Below, in pieces: positions 1 through 32,412 of a DNA stretch of 64,000 bases. The translations under genes were made by a program, and so were the position numbers. Where the stretch lies: contig NC_059349.1 in the NCBI RefSeq assembly GCF_019703515.2, forward strand, positions 29,323,744 through 29,387,743, given 5' to 3'. Position 1 is the first letter of the stretch; every line of letters begins with the position of its first letter. This stretch comes from Myxocyprinus asiaticus (taxonomy: Eukaryota > Chordata > Actinopteri > Cypriniformes > Catostomidae). A model generated the notes under the pieces. That model saw nothing but the letters and a program-made list of their open reading frames with translations, searched no databases and had not been told where the DNA came from.

Positions 1-3000
1 CTATTATCACAATGCATGAGAGGCAAGCATTCTGTTCTAACAAAAGGGTATTGTATTGCACTGATAGAACACTATCTCACTCCAGGCCTCTTGGTCTAGG
101 CCTCTGTGTGCTTGAGTTGGTGCTGGCACCAGTGTCCCTCCTTTAAATTTCTCCATCTCCTATCTGTTTGTCCTTGTCCTCCTCTGCTCCTCTCTGTCTG
201 GGCTGCTGATCTCCCAGCAGAGGTGGTATCGCAGGACCCTGCTTCCAAGCTGACACCTTCTAACCGCTTCAGGCTTTTTTGTGGGCAACAATGGCAGGCC
301 AGGTCCCAGCCTGAGGCCTAGACAGACCGGTTGTCAACAAAAGGGGCCTGTGAATCGGAGGCCCAGTGGGCAGCCGGTGCAGGGGGAATAAAGCAGGTCA
401 GGGCCAGATTAAGAGTGCTGAAGGGAACACAGCGCAAGGGTAACGGGTGCATGCCAGCTCAAAAGGCACGTCTGAGAGAAACAGAGGGAGGGAGGCCATA
501 GACAATGAGGAGTTTAAGGAGAAGAACAGGGGGATAGTTGGAGGAGGAGCATTTGTAATTAGAGATGCCGCCATTGCTGCCTCAGCTGATTCCTTAGCTG
601 CACACACCTTCAGGGTCTCATTGCCGTAATGCATGCAAAAGCTAAGCTGGAAGGGCTTGTTGGGAATGATTCCTTTGTGTTTGCACTGCCCCCCCTCCCT
701 TTTTTTCCCCCTTGTTCTTATGCTTAGCTTGGTTTGATGAGCATTTTTTGCAGGCAAATGCAAGGAGGGGTTGATTGGAGATGTTATTATAGGACTATTT
801 AATGGACAACGCAAAGATCTACTTCAAACTTCTTAGCATGATTAAGGCCTCTTTAAATAAAAAGAGGATGAATAGTTAAGTTTAGAAGGCACCGGGGAAA
901 AAATTTAGGCAAAGTAATGCAGCTGGAACAAGCGCAGAGTACATATTGACATTTTCTTACCTTGTAGATGTAAACACAACAAACACAACAGATGTGAGCT
1001 TATTGGTCCTCAGAAGGTTTTTTCCATCTTTTATCTGATACTGGTTTTACAGTTGCAGGGCTAACTGAAGTCATACAACCTCATAGGAAACAGTTAAGGA
1101 TGGAATGCTGTGGGAGAGCAGAACCTCATAGCAGAAAAGAAGCCCACACAAGTTACGTGCAAAAGCCATTTCATCAGCCAATCGGTTTTGCCTTTTTCAT
1201 ATTGATTGGGTATTTATTTATTTTTTCGGATGGATGACTCATGAAATAAGCTTCACTAAGCATTGTCTATCAGTGCAGGCTATGCTTCTAGCATGAGTGC
1301 TGTTCAAAAGAGCCATTGTGTCCTGCAGACTGCTGCCTGTCAATTGCAGGCAAGCAGATGGTTTATACATGTTCGCATATTAAACAGAATCAAGTCTGCA
1401 TTTAGGGAATTGAGCGGTTAAAGGCCAAAGTGCTGCAAAAATATGAGTCCATGCTGGATGGGTGCTTGGAGGGCACATGCTGATGCACAAGGGCTGATGG
1501 TGGCCATTCACAAACAATCCATCAGTGATCAGGGAATGCACAGGCCAGTGACCTTTATAGCTGTCAGATTGTTTTAAACATGCGAACTGCCCTCGTCGAG
1601 TTATGGGCTTAAAACAATACACAACCAAATTCTTTTAAAGCACCGACTCTGGATGTGGGCTGATAATATGCCTTTTATGCATGAGACTAGCATTGGCTGG
1701 TTTAATTGTGTTTTTTCTTTCAATTTCAAAGCAAACAAATTAAAATGTAACTAATTGAATTAGAGTTGTTTTTTGTGTCATATGTTTGTTGAGATGTAAA
1801 TGGCAAGGCATATTTGCTTGCTTTAATAGCATCTGCATGAAGAGAAGAGCAGCCCAAGAAGTACTATCTTTCTAGTAAGCTCTATGTACCATACACTCCT
1901 CTATGAGCAGGAGAAAGGAAACATGCATATTCAGCTAGCTTTTTAGATGGAATAGAAGAAAACCTTGAACAGAAATAACAATGAATGGATATCTCCCCAC
2001 CGCTCTTTCCACACTGTATGTTTTCACTTCAAGTGCATCTGCTTTTATCTCAAGCAGGACATCTGGTTGTGCTTACTGCCTGTCCAAAAGTGCGATTCAT
2101 CTCCCTCTTTTTGCCTGTACGCCTTCAAATTCATCCGCCTCTCCGGCTTGTTTTCAGTCTTCGCTGGGTGAATTATCCGAGAATAAAGGCTCTTCAGCCA
2201 GGCCTAGTTTGCATCAGATGCTAAATTGTTGGTTTTGAACTCCCTGGCGCTGTATTTAATTTCCCCCCTTCACTTTATGCACAATGCACACAGCTCAGGC
2301 TAATGGAGACTGCGTACTCTTTGGTCTTATCTGTATTTCCACGGAAGTCAGACCTGCTACTTGTGGTGGCCAACTGAAAGGGAAGCTGATAGAGCCCTCT
2401 GCACCTCTTTCTTGTGGTTCACAATTCGGTGGATCAGAAATTAATTACGGATGATCGTGACAAATGACTCAAGTGAACGGTCCATGGCTGGTGTTTGAGG
2501 ACCATCACAAATGAATCAATCAAGCCTTTATCAGAGTAGATAGAAGCCCCCTGTGCACGGCTGAGTGTGTGTGCATGTGCATATGCATGTCTGTTGTGTA
2601 GAGATATATGGGTGGGGGAGCAGGGATGCTGATGCGGTGTTAACCATATTGCTGCTGGGACAGATGGAAGATGGAAAGGAAGGAATGGGTGGGAAGAGGA
2701 GAGGAGGAGGGGAAAGCTCCCGTGCGTGCAGCGTTGGCCCAGTGCCTGCCATAAAGGACCCTGTTTAGCCTCCACAGCTGATTTTAGGTTAATGGTTTGA
2801 GTGTGTAGAGACTTTGCTGTGATTGCCTGAATGGGTCTGGAGTGGGCATGTCCGAGGGGGTGGCAGATGGTGCAGATAGAGTGAGACTACAAGTAAATGA
2901 ATGAAATTGGGGGACTCCTCTTCTCCGTTTTTCTCCTCCTATCCTGTTCCCTGATCAGTGGTCATTGCTGCATAGAATAGTGTGAGCTCCCCCTATGCCT

Positions 3001-4320
3001 CCCTCCACAACAGATGGCCACTGGAGCTCAGTGGCTAAAATTACTATGAAAGCCAAGGCTGGATGAGCGTGCATTAGTGAGAATCGCTAGCGGATTAATT
3101 AAGATTGTTACACATACACAGAGAATTGCAACCTGGCTGGATAATTCTGTTTCGCGATGCTGCTAACCAAGCCATGAAGCTTGGCGCTGAGATTAGAGTT
3201 GGGTCGAGAGTGTTGGGTTCGGTGTCCTGAGAGAAAACTCTTGTGTCATGTGGACTGTGACATGTAAGCCCCCATTGCTTCCCCAGAGACACATTACTCA
3301 GAGCAAAGATCTGCAAATTTAGCCAAGCCCAGACTACATGTTTCGGTGTACTGAAGTGCACAAATTATATCTAGGCTAGGGTGTACTTCATTTTTCCTCG
3401 TGCCATTCTGTCTCTCTCAAGGTTGGGCTCTCTGCCTTTCAAGGTATGCTCTTTTTACCGGGAGCCCGTATGGACGTGTTTATTGCATACGCACTATTGT
3501 TGCATTGTGATACTCTTTTAGCTCCGTCAATGGGAAGTGCATGCAGCGATGATTGCGCAAAGACACAGAGTGTCCATGTCTCTACATGGAAAGTCCAGGC
3601 ATACTGTGCTGATTGTGAAATTTGTGTCATACACACTATGCGCATGTCATACCGACATATCGAATACCGAAGGATACTTTGGCCTTTAGTGTAGGGTTTT
3701 GTTGTATATCTCACATGTGAGGAAAGGAAGCATCTGTTGTTAGCACCTTGCTGCCGTTAAAGTTTGGTTTGGTGTGCTACTTTCTTCTAGATAACTGTAC
3801 ATTTGTTTATGCCACAAAGTCTCACCTAGTTTCTTTCTAAAGTTTCTAAGCTGCCAGTTTCAAGTACACACTAAACACTATTGCCATGTTTTGTGGCCTC
3901 AACCTTGTGTACATCCAATAATCCAGTTTAGCGGGCCTCTCAAGAACAACTAAATCAGCTGTTGTGCATTTGCATGCATTTATGCCGGTTACGGACACAA
4001 CAGCCTGTTTTGCAGATTCCAAGACACAATTTAGAGATTTGTGTATTCCGTCTTTGTATGCGTTCTTACAGTGGTCTGGATGACGTTGCATGGCTCATTG
4101 TGACTGACATCAACCCTCCATCTATGACATCCATGCTCTCTCCATTTCACAGCACAGTTCATCTCCCTTTCATTCCATCCCCTCTGGTAGGATACTCTCA
4201 ACCAGGTATCAAATGATCAAAGTTCTCAAAGGGGGGAAGGGTCCAATCTATGCTTACACCATGATGGAGGCTTGCTTGAAAAGAGCAGTCAAGGAGAGGA
4301 TGGTGGAGCAGCATTCAGTT
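1..4320 (+). other. zswim5 first intron, left part; no gene seen
   Basis: No exon with splice signals and no recognisable transposon was found here. Open frames are short and lack family features. The stretch 400-840 and about 1900-2250 is less AT-rich, contains little simple repeat and could hold conserved non-coding elements, but that cannot be judged without alignment. A GT-rich patch lies at 2565-2590. Assignment to the first intron of zswim5 is inferred from the missing N-terminal exon of that gene. Confidence 0.6.
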
Positions 4321-4640
4321 ATTTTACCCAAAGCAATGTAAAGTTTTGGCAAGTTGTTTAGGACATCTACTTTGTGCATGACATGAGTAATTTTTCCAAC
4401 AATTGTTTACAGACAGATTGTTTTACCTTTAATTGACTACATCACAATTCTAGGGGGTCAGAAGTTTACATTCATTAAGTTAACTGTGCCTTTAAGCAGC
4501 TTGGAAAATTTCAGAAAATTATGTCAAGCCTTTAGACAATTAGACAATTAGCTTCTGATAGGAAGTGTACTGAATTGGAGGTGTACTTGTGAAGTATTTT
4601 TAGGCCTACCTTCAAACTCAGTGCCTCTTTGCTTGACATC

Positions 4641-5660
<1,020 letters not shown>

Positions 5661-5758
5661 TTACAAAGTTTATGTAAACTTCTGACCCACTGGGAACGTG
5701 ATTAAAGAAATAAAAGATGAAATGTATAATTCTCTCTACTATTATTCTGACATTTCAC

Positions 5759-6190
5759 TTTTTTTTTTTTTCTCCCCAATTTGGAATGCCCAATTCCCAA
5801 TGCGCTCAAAGTCCTAGTGGTGGCGTAGTGACTCGCCTCAATCCGGGTGGCAGAGGACAAATCCCAGTTGCCTCCGCATCTGAGACTGTCAGTCTGCACA
5901 TCATGTGGCTTGTTGTGAGCGCGTTACCACGGAGACGTATCGCGTGTGGAGGCCCACGCTATTCTCCACAGCATCCACGCACAACTCACCATGCGCCCCA
6001 CCGAGAGCGATAACCACACATTATAGTGACCATGAGGAGTTTATCCCATGTGACTCTACCCACCCTAGCAACCGGGCCAATTTGGTTGCTTAGGAGACCT
6101 GGCTGGAGTCACTCAGCACCCCGTAGATTCAAACTCATGACTCCAGGGGTGGTAGTCAGCGTCAATACTCGCTGAGCTACCCAGGCCCCA
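5759..6190 (-). mobile_element. tRNA-derived SINE, full length, nested in the Tc1 copy
   Basis: The minus strand reads from a tRNA-like head (A box TAGCTCAGCGAG, then a degenerate B box) through a conserved body to the tail GGGAATTGGGCATTCC and an A-rich end. The same 9-bp sequence ACATTTCAC flanks it at 5750-5758 and 6191-6199, a clean target-site duplication. Related copies lie at 9594, 26802, 41995 and 43985. The family looks like the HAmo-type SINE of cyprinid fishes; the family name is from memory and tentative. Confidence 0.9.
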
Positions 6191-6329
6191 ACATTTCACA
6201 TTCTTAAAATAAAGTAGTGATCCTAACTGACCTAAGACAGGGAATGTTTTCTATGATTAAATGTCAGGAATTGTGAAAAACTGAGTTTAAATGTATTTGG
6301 CTAAGGTGTATGTAAACTTTCAACTGTAT

Positions 6330-7950
6330 AACCAGTTTTTACAGAGCTGCTGATAAAAAGCTAAATTATCAGCATCAGACGATTAGATGAAAAGTAAACT
6401 GGATATTGGTATCGGATGTTGAAATCCTGATTTGAGCATCCCTAATATTCCAGTTGACTGGGTTTCAAAAACTAATGATGATGATTAGTGGACTGAGACA
6501 CTATCTCAAAAAGGACTAAAACATGTAGATGGGTACAATTTGAATATGAAGAAGATAATGTTTTTTCTTTGTTTCACTGTTTAAATATCTATTTGTTTGT
6601 GGGTGAATTGAAAAAAAGGTCTCCGTTTGGTTCTTTTTAAGAGGACTAAAGTGTTAAAACCCCAGTAATGTTTTGGCAGTTTAACATATGCAAAATATTA
6701 CTTTTTTTTTTTTTTTTTTGTTGTCTATCATAATTGCAATATTTTTCAAAATAATAGCAATATGACTTTTTGTCCAAATCGTACAGCCCACTGGAGAGGG
6801 TGGGGGAGAGCCAGTGATGACACAGAGAATAAAAAGACAAGGAGGGCTCTTCATGTCCATCAGTAGCAGATGCATGCTCTCTCCAATGCAACCCATCACA
6901 TGAGCCTATGGGCTCATCTGTTCCTCGGTAACCCCACCAACAGACCGTGTCAGAGACACTTTTGTGGCCGATTCTACCTCGCATACCTCAAATTCGCTAT
7001 CTGTGTGAGCAAAAGAGCTTTTTTTTTTTTTTTTTAATTAGTGGTGCTTGCTAAGGCACTATTATTAACACTATTATTGTTGCAAATACATAAGGTTAGG
7101 GGTGTGAACAAGCTAAGGCTCAGCGTGTAACTCATCCTGCACTGTTTGTGCTATTTCTCAAATCATGCGTCTTGTTGAGGAGAGGAGTGATTACTTTTCT
7201 AAGAGATCTGACTTAATATTTTCCTATGGTAAACGATAAAACGATCAAAAAAATTTAAAGACTTGCATTAAAGGAGGCCCAGTGTTTTAAAGCACATCCA
7301 CTTAGCCACTGCACTATAGCTTTGACACAAACAAAATCTTTGTTGTAGCTTTTGAAGCTGAGAGTTGCCCCTTCCCAATTTTTATCTTTATCTTTTCTAA
7401 TTGTCTGTACTATTTTGCTGTTGCATTTCTTGTCTTTATTCTATTACTCTTTCTCTTTTTCTGTATAATTCTCTCTCTTTCTCCTTTGTCTGAAAATAAA
7501 AGCACTAAGTCATCCCCCTGCAAGAAGTGATTCTGTATCTAATAAAGGATGACATATAGGGGGGAGTATACTCCGACAGCACAGAATAGTAGAGTGACTC
7601 CTCTTAAAAGCAGCTGGGAGATTTAAAGCACAGATCTATATATTTCATCCACCATTACTGCAAACGTTATCATTGTAGAGAGGCTCGTTCAGCAATTGTC
7701 AGCTGCATTTGATACTGGGTGGCATGTGTGTGCTTCATGTGACTAATGCGGTCCAGTCACTGGAAAGATCAAGCAAAACTGATGGTGTTACCCAGCACGA
7801 TGCATTGTTCTGTTCAAATTCAGGCCTATTTAGTCTCAACTGTTGTTTTTCAGTGCAAGAGAATGGCATAATCTGATAATGCAAAGTTTCGCATAAAGAC
7901 ACCCTCATTGCCTTAGGCAGTTTTGACATAAAACAATTCATTCTTTGCTT
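6330..7950 (+). other. intronic DNA, no gene seen
   Basis: AT-rich sequence with poly-T runs near 6702-6719 and 7020-7036. Short open frames on both strands have no recognisable domains or splice context. Nothing further can be supported. Confidence 0.6.
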
Positions 7951-7951
7951 A

Positions 7952-9532
7952 CAGTGCTGTGAAAAATATTTGCCTTCTTCCTGATTTCCTCTATTTTTGT
8001 ATTAGATCTTCAAACGAGATATAACATAAAACAAATGCAACCTGAGTAAACACAAAATACAGATTTAAAATATATATTTTTAATTGAAGTAAAAAAGTTA
8101 TACAACACCTATATCACCCATGTGAAAAACTAACTGCCCCCTTAAACTTAATAGCTTGTTGTCCCACCTTTAGCAGCAACAACTGCAAAAAAAAATGCTT
8201 CCAATTACTGGAGATCAGTCTTTCACAATGCTGTGGCGGAATTTTGGCCCACACTTCTTTTCAGAACTAGTTTAGTTGAGCCACATTGGAGGGTTTTCAT
8301 GCATGAACTGACCGTTTAAGGTCCTGCCACAGCATCTCAGTTGGGTTCAATTCAGGACTTTGACTAGGCCACTCCAAAACTTTAATTCTTTGAGCCATTC
8401 AGAGGTGGACTTACTCCTATGCTTTGGATCATTGTCTTGCTGCATAATCCAGTTGTGCTTGAGCTTCAACTCACGGACTGATGACCGGACATTCTCCTTT
8501 AGGATTTTCTGGTAGAGAGCAGAATTCAGGTTTCCCTCAATTATTGCATGTCGTCCTGGCCCTGAAGCAGCAAAGCGTCCCCACACCATCACACTACCAT
8601 CACCATGCTTGACCGTAGGTATGATGTTCTTTTTGTGGAATTCTGTGTTTGATTTACACCAGATGAAATGGTACCCCAGTCTTCCAAACAGTTCCACTTT
8701 CGACTCATCAGTCCACAGAACATTCTCCCAAAAGGTTTGAGGATCATCAAGGTGTGTTTTAGCAAAATTCAGACAAGCCTTAATGTTCTTCTGTGTTAGC
8801 AGTGGATTTCGTCTCGCCACTTCCATGGCTGGCATTTTTGGCCAGTGTCTTTCTGATAGTGGAGTAGTGAACAGTGACCTTTATTGATGCAAGAGAGGCT
8901 TGCCTTTCCTTGGATGTTGTCCTTTGCTTTTTTGTGACTTCCTGGATGAGTTGTCACTGTGCTCTTGGAGGAATTTTGGAAGGTCAGCCACTTCTGGGAA
9001 GGTTCACAACTGTGCCAAGTTTTCATAATTTGGAGATAATGGCTCTCACTGTGGTTATTTGGATTCCCAGAGCATTTGAAATAGCTTTGTAACCCTTCCC
9101 ATACTGATGTATTTCAATCAACTTTTTCCTCATTTCTGAAATTTCTTTCGACCTTGGCATTTTGTGCTACTGGGTGAGGCCTTTTAGCCAACTTCATGCT
9201 GCTGAAAATGTTCTGTTTAGGTGTTGATTTGATTGAACAGGGCTGGCAGTAATCAGGCCTGAGTGTGTCTAGTCCAGCTGAACCCCATTATGAATGCAGT
9301 TTCGTAGTTTTGGGGATTTAGTAACGAAGGGGGCAAATACTTTTTCACACAGGCCCAGTTTGTATTGGATAACGTTTTTGCTTCAATAAATAACATTATC
9401 ATTTAAAAACTGTATTTTGTGTTTACTCAGATTGCCTTTGTTTTTTATTTTAGATTTTGTTTGAATTTTTGAAACAATTTAGTATGAGATATGCACAAAA
9501 ACAGAAGAAATCAGATACTTTTTCACAGCACT
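7952..9532 (-). mobile_element. Tc1-family transposon, complete with both termini
   Basis: The ends are inverted repeats (CAGTGCTGTGAAAAA at 7952 and its complement ending at 9532), each next to a TA dinucleotide at 7950-7951 and 9533-9534. The length of about 1.58 kb is normal for a Tc1 element. It is a different family from the copy at 4325. The transposase lies on the minus strand and is broken. Two partial relatives lie at 11551-12648. Confidence 0.92.
8340..9160 (-). pseudogene. Tc1 transposase, frameshifted
   Basis: On the minus strand translation begins at the ATG at 9158-9160 (MPRSKEISEMRKKLIEI), giving the helix-turn-helix part, then shifts frame around 8830. The catalytic half is open at 8347-8835 and shows WTDESKVELFG, a NIIPTVKHGDGSVMVWG block and QQDNDPKHRSKS, so the first two acidic residues of the DDE triad remain. 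The final SQSPELNP block is out of frame near 8340-8375. The copy is non-autonomous as read. Confidence 0.85.
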
Positions 9533-9593
9533 GTATGTCACAGTAGGCAAGGTGATTCATTGTTGGCCTTGCAAATGTCAAAAACAAGCCATA

Positions 9594-10030
9594 GGTGCCT
9601 GGGTAGCTCAGTGGTAAAAGACGCTGGCTACCACCCCTGGAGTTCACTAGTTCATATCCCAGGGCATGCTGAGTGACTCCAGCCAGGTCTCCTAAGCAAC
9701 CAAATTGGCCTGGTTGCTAGGGAGGTTAGTCACATGGGGTAACCTCCTCGTGGTCGCTATAATGTGGTTCATTCTTGCTGGGGCGTGTGGTGAGTTGAGC
9801 GTGGATGCCGTGGTGGATGGCGTGAAGCCTCCACACGCTATGTCTCCGTGGCAACGCACTCAACAAGCCACGTGATAAGATGCGCGGGTTGGTGGTCTCA
9901 GACGTGGAGGCAGCTGGGATTCGTCCTCTGCTACCCGGATTGAGGCGAACCACTACGCGACCACGAGGACTTAAAAGCGCATTGGGAATTGACCATTCCA
10001 AATTGGGTAAAAAAAAAATAAAATAAAAAA
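9594..10030 (+). mobile_element. tRNA-derived SINE, full length
   Basis: The same SINE family as at 5759, here on the plus strand: head with TAGCTCAGTGGTA, body with the GGTAACCTCCTCGTGGTCGC block, tail GGGAATTG..CATTCCAAATTGGG and an A-rich end. The 8-bp duplication AAGCCATA flanks it at 9586-9593 and 10031-10038. It inserted about 50 bp to the right of the Tc1 end. Confidence 0.9.
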
Positions 10031-10966
10031 AAGCCATAAACCCCCCTCCATGGATTACTGTTTGCAAACAGGATCTTTCCCATAATGTTCACGCAGTCAG
10101 TGCTCTTAGAGCTGTGCTTTCTTCGTAAAGAGATGTTAGTTCTTTACAGTGCATCACAGTGAAATCGCACAGCTTGATTGCGCTCGCCATATTGCTTAAA
10201 AGAAAAATTAACCCTATAAAAGCACTCTTTTCATAGTCACTCCCGTGAATCTTTGTCTTTCTTTCCAAATTCGCTTTGAACTCTTCATTGTGCCAAAAGT
10301 AATTTGCAACACATAGGGGCACTCCCTCTCCTTTTTCTGTCTTTTATCAAAATGAAAACAGACATCACCATAAACTCCCCTTAATCAGATGACTCTGTTG
10401 TGTTGGCTGTGCCTGAAAGGGTTTGGCAGTAAATTGGACGTCGGATTTCTTTTCTGCAAAATCTCGGGCTGAGGAGGGGGCCGAATTCTCAGAAGAACTC
10501 GTCTGGAAAAGACTTTTGTGGGATTTGGCAAGGGAACAGCCAGCTTTGCTCTTGCTTATTAGGCACCCCTGTCGAACCTTAGAATTAATTGTGATGTGTG
10601 GATGTGTGCTGCTGTATGTCTGTCTGCACATGCATGTGTGGGCACATGTAGAGACACCTCCTGTCTCTGGTACACGTTGTTCTGGTCATGGAGGCTCTGA
10701 TACTGTATAGAGCTTTAGTCATGAGCTGGACACATTTCTGGGCATTTGGAGTGGTAACCCGAATAAGAATTGAACTGCCTGTTGGCCGTGTGTAGAAGGG
10801 ATCCCTCTGTTGTCAACTTCTCGCGTATGCACATTCTGTTAAGATGCTTTCACCTGTGCTTTTTTTGCTTGCATCTCAGCATATTAATGATGGAAAGCAT
10901 TAGAAACTTCAATAATATCAATAATATAACATTATTATTATTATTATCATTATCATAGAGTGACTG

Positions 10967-11375
10967 TTTGCACTAGGTGTAAATACCCGCCACAAAGTGC
11001 GGCTATTTGCACTGAAATAGTCTGGGGGAAGCAAACAAATGAAAGACAAACTGCTCCTTGAGTGTCTCTGCAATGGCTTGGTCTGATAAGACCATATGAA
11101 TGTGCTTTTTCTATGCGGATGACCTGGGTTCTAATCCTCCTTTTGACCCAGTTTTCCCTCTGTTTTCTGTCTTCACTCTAAATATTTGTTCTTTAATACT
11201 ACTACTAATAATAAATTAATATAAAGGTTGATTTCCTCGCAGTGATAGGTTGGTGTAGGGTGTCTGTGGGACTCTAAATAAACACTGCAGTGATGCCCTG
11301 TTAGTATTTAATTTGGGGTGCAAATAGTATCTGTCTAGCACTTTGTTGCTATTTACACTTAGTGCAAATAACTTC
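10967..11375 (+). repeat. inverted-repeat element (MITE-like)
   Basis: Left and right ends are imperfect inverted copies (TTTGCACTAGGTGTAAATA near 10967; TATTTACACTTAGTGCAAAT near 11350-11370). The interior includes a motif GGGTTCTAATCC at about 11127 that resembles a polymerase III B box, so part of it could be a SINE. No coding content. Confidence 0.55.
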
Positions 11376-11550
11376 TGCCTTATTATTATTATTATTATTA
11401 TTAAGAAATCCTGTTGTCTTAAAATATCATATAGCATTCCATGTTTCTTGGATACAGTAATATTTTGAAAAGTTCATGTTGAAGCATATATTACTTTAAA
11501 TCTTAAATTCTGTTATTGTGACTTAACTGACAATAATAGTAATTCATGAA

Positions 11551-12373
11551 CACAGAACATTCTCAAAAAGGTTTAAGGATAATCAAAGTGTGTTTTGGCC
11601 AAATGCAGACCCGCCTTAATGTTCTTCTGCATTGGCAGTGGTTTTCACCTTGCCACTCTTCCATGGATGCCATTTTTGGCCAGTGTCTTTCTGATAGTGC
11701 AGTCATGAACAGTGACCTTTATTGATGCAAGAGAGTCCTGCAGTTCCTTGGATGTTGTCCTTTGCTTTTTTGAGACTACCTGGATGAGTTGTCACTGTGC
11801 TCTTGGAGGAATTTTGGAAGGTCGGCCACTTCTGGGAAGGTTCACAACTGTGCCAAGTTTTCATAATTTGGAGATAATGGCTCTCACTGTGGTTATTTGG
11901 ATTCCCAGAGCATTTGAAATAGCTTTGTAACCCTTCCCATACTGATGTATTTCAATCAACTTTTTCCTCATTTCTGAAATTTCTTTCGACCTTGGCATAG
12001 TGTGCTACTGGGTGAGGCCTTTTAGCCAACTTCATGCTGCTGAAAATGTTCTGTTTAGGTGTTGATTTGATTGAACAGGGCTGGCAGTAATCAGGCCTGA
12101 GTGTGTCTAGTCCAGCTGAACCCCATTATGAATGCAGTTTCGTAGATTTGGGGATTTAGTAACGAAGGGGGCAAATACTTTTTCACACAGGCCCAGTTTG
12201 TATTGGATAACGTTTTTGCTTCAATAAATAACATTATCATTTAAAAACTGTATTTTGTGTTTACTCAGATTGCCTTTGTTTTTTATTTTAGATTTTGTTT
12301 GAATTTTTGAAACAATTTAGTATGAGATATGCACAAAAACAGAAGAAATCAGATACTTTTTCACAGCACTGTA
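11551..12373 (-). mobile_element. 5'-truncated Tc1 copy of the 7952 family
   Basis: Collinear with 8714-9532. The first part (11551 to about 11788) differs at many positions, whereas about 11788-12373 is nearly identical to 8950-9532, including the few bases beyond the terminus (TATGTCA). It contains the start of the transposase on the minus strand but no catalytic core. Confidence 0.88.
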
Positions 12374-12648
12374 TGTCAGCTGAACCCCATTATGAATGCA
12401 GTTTCATAGATTTTGGGATTTAGTAACTAAGGGAGCAGATACTTTCTTCATACAGGCCCAGATGGTATTTGATAACTTTTTACTTCAGTAAATATTATCT
12501 TTTAAAAACTGTATTTTGTGTTTACTCAGATTGCCTTTGTTTTGTGTGTTTTTATATTTTGAATTTTTGAAGAAAAAAAAAATTAGTATGAGATATACAC
12601 AAAAACTGAAGAAATCAGGATGGGGGCAAATACTTTTTCACATCACTG
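12374..12648 (-). mobile_element. second, more diverged Tc1 tail fused behind the previous copy
   Basis: This repeats the 3' tail of the same Tc1 family (from AGCTGAACCCCATTATG to TTTTTCACATCACTG) directly behind a complete terminus. It carries more substitutions than the tail it abuts (compare 12118-12370). It ends at a TA at 12649-12650. Confidence 0.85.
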
Positions 12649-12650
12649 TA

Positions 12651-32412
<19,762 letters not shown>

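Noticed and set aside
398..814. 138-codon open frame on the minus strand
   Set aside because: Low-complexity translation without any recognisable family, no splice signals and overlap with a frame on the other strand; more likely non-coding intron.
9598..9668. tRNA gene
   Set aside because: The A- and B-box-like sequence is the head of a SINE with a long conserved body, A-rich tail and target duplication; the same holds for heads at 26803, 43989 and, on the minus strand, near 6188 and 42475.
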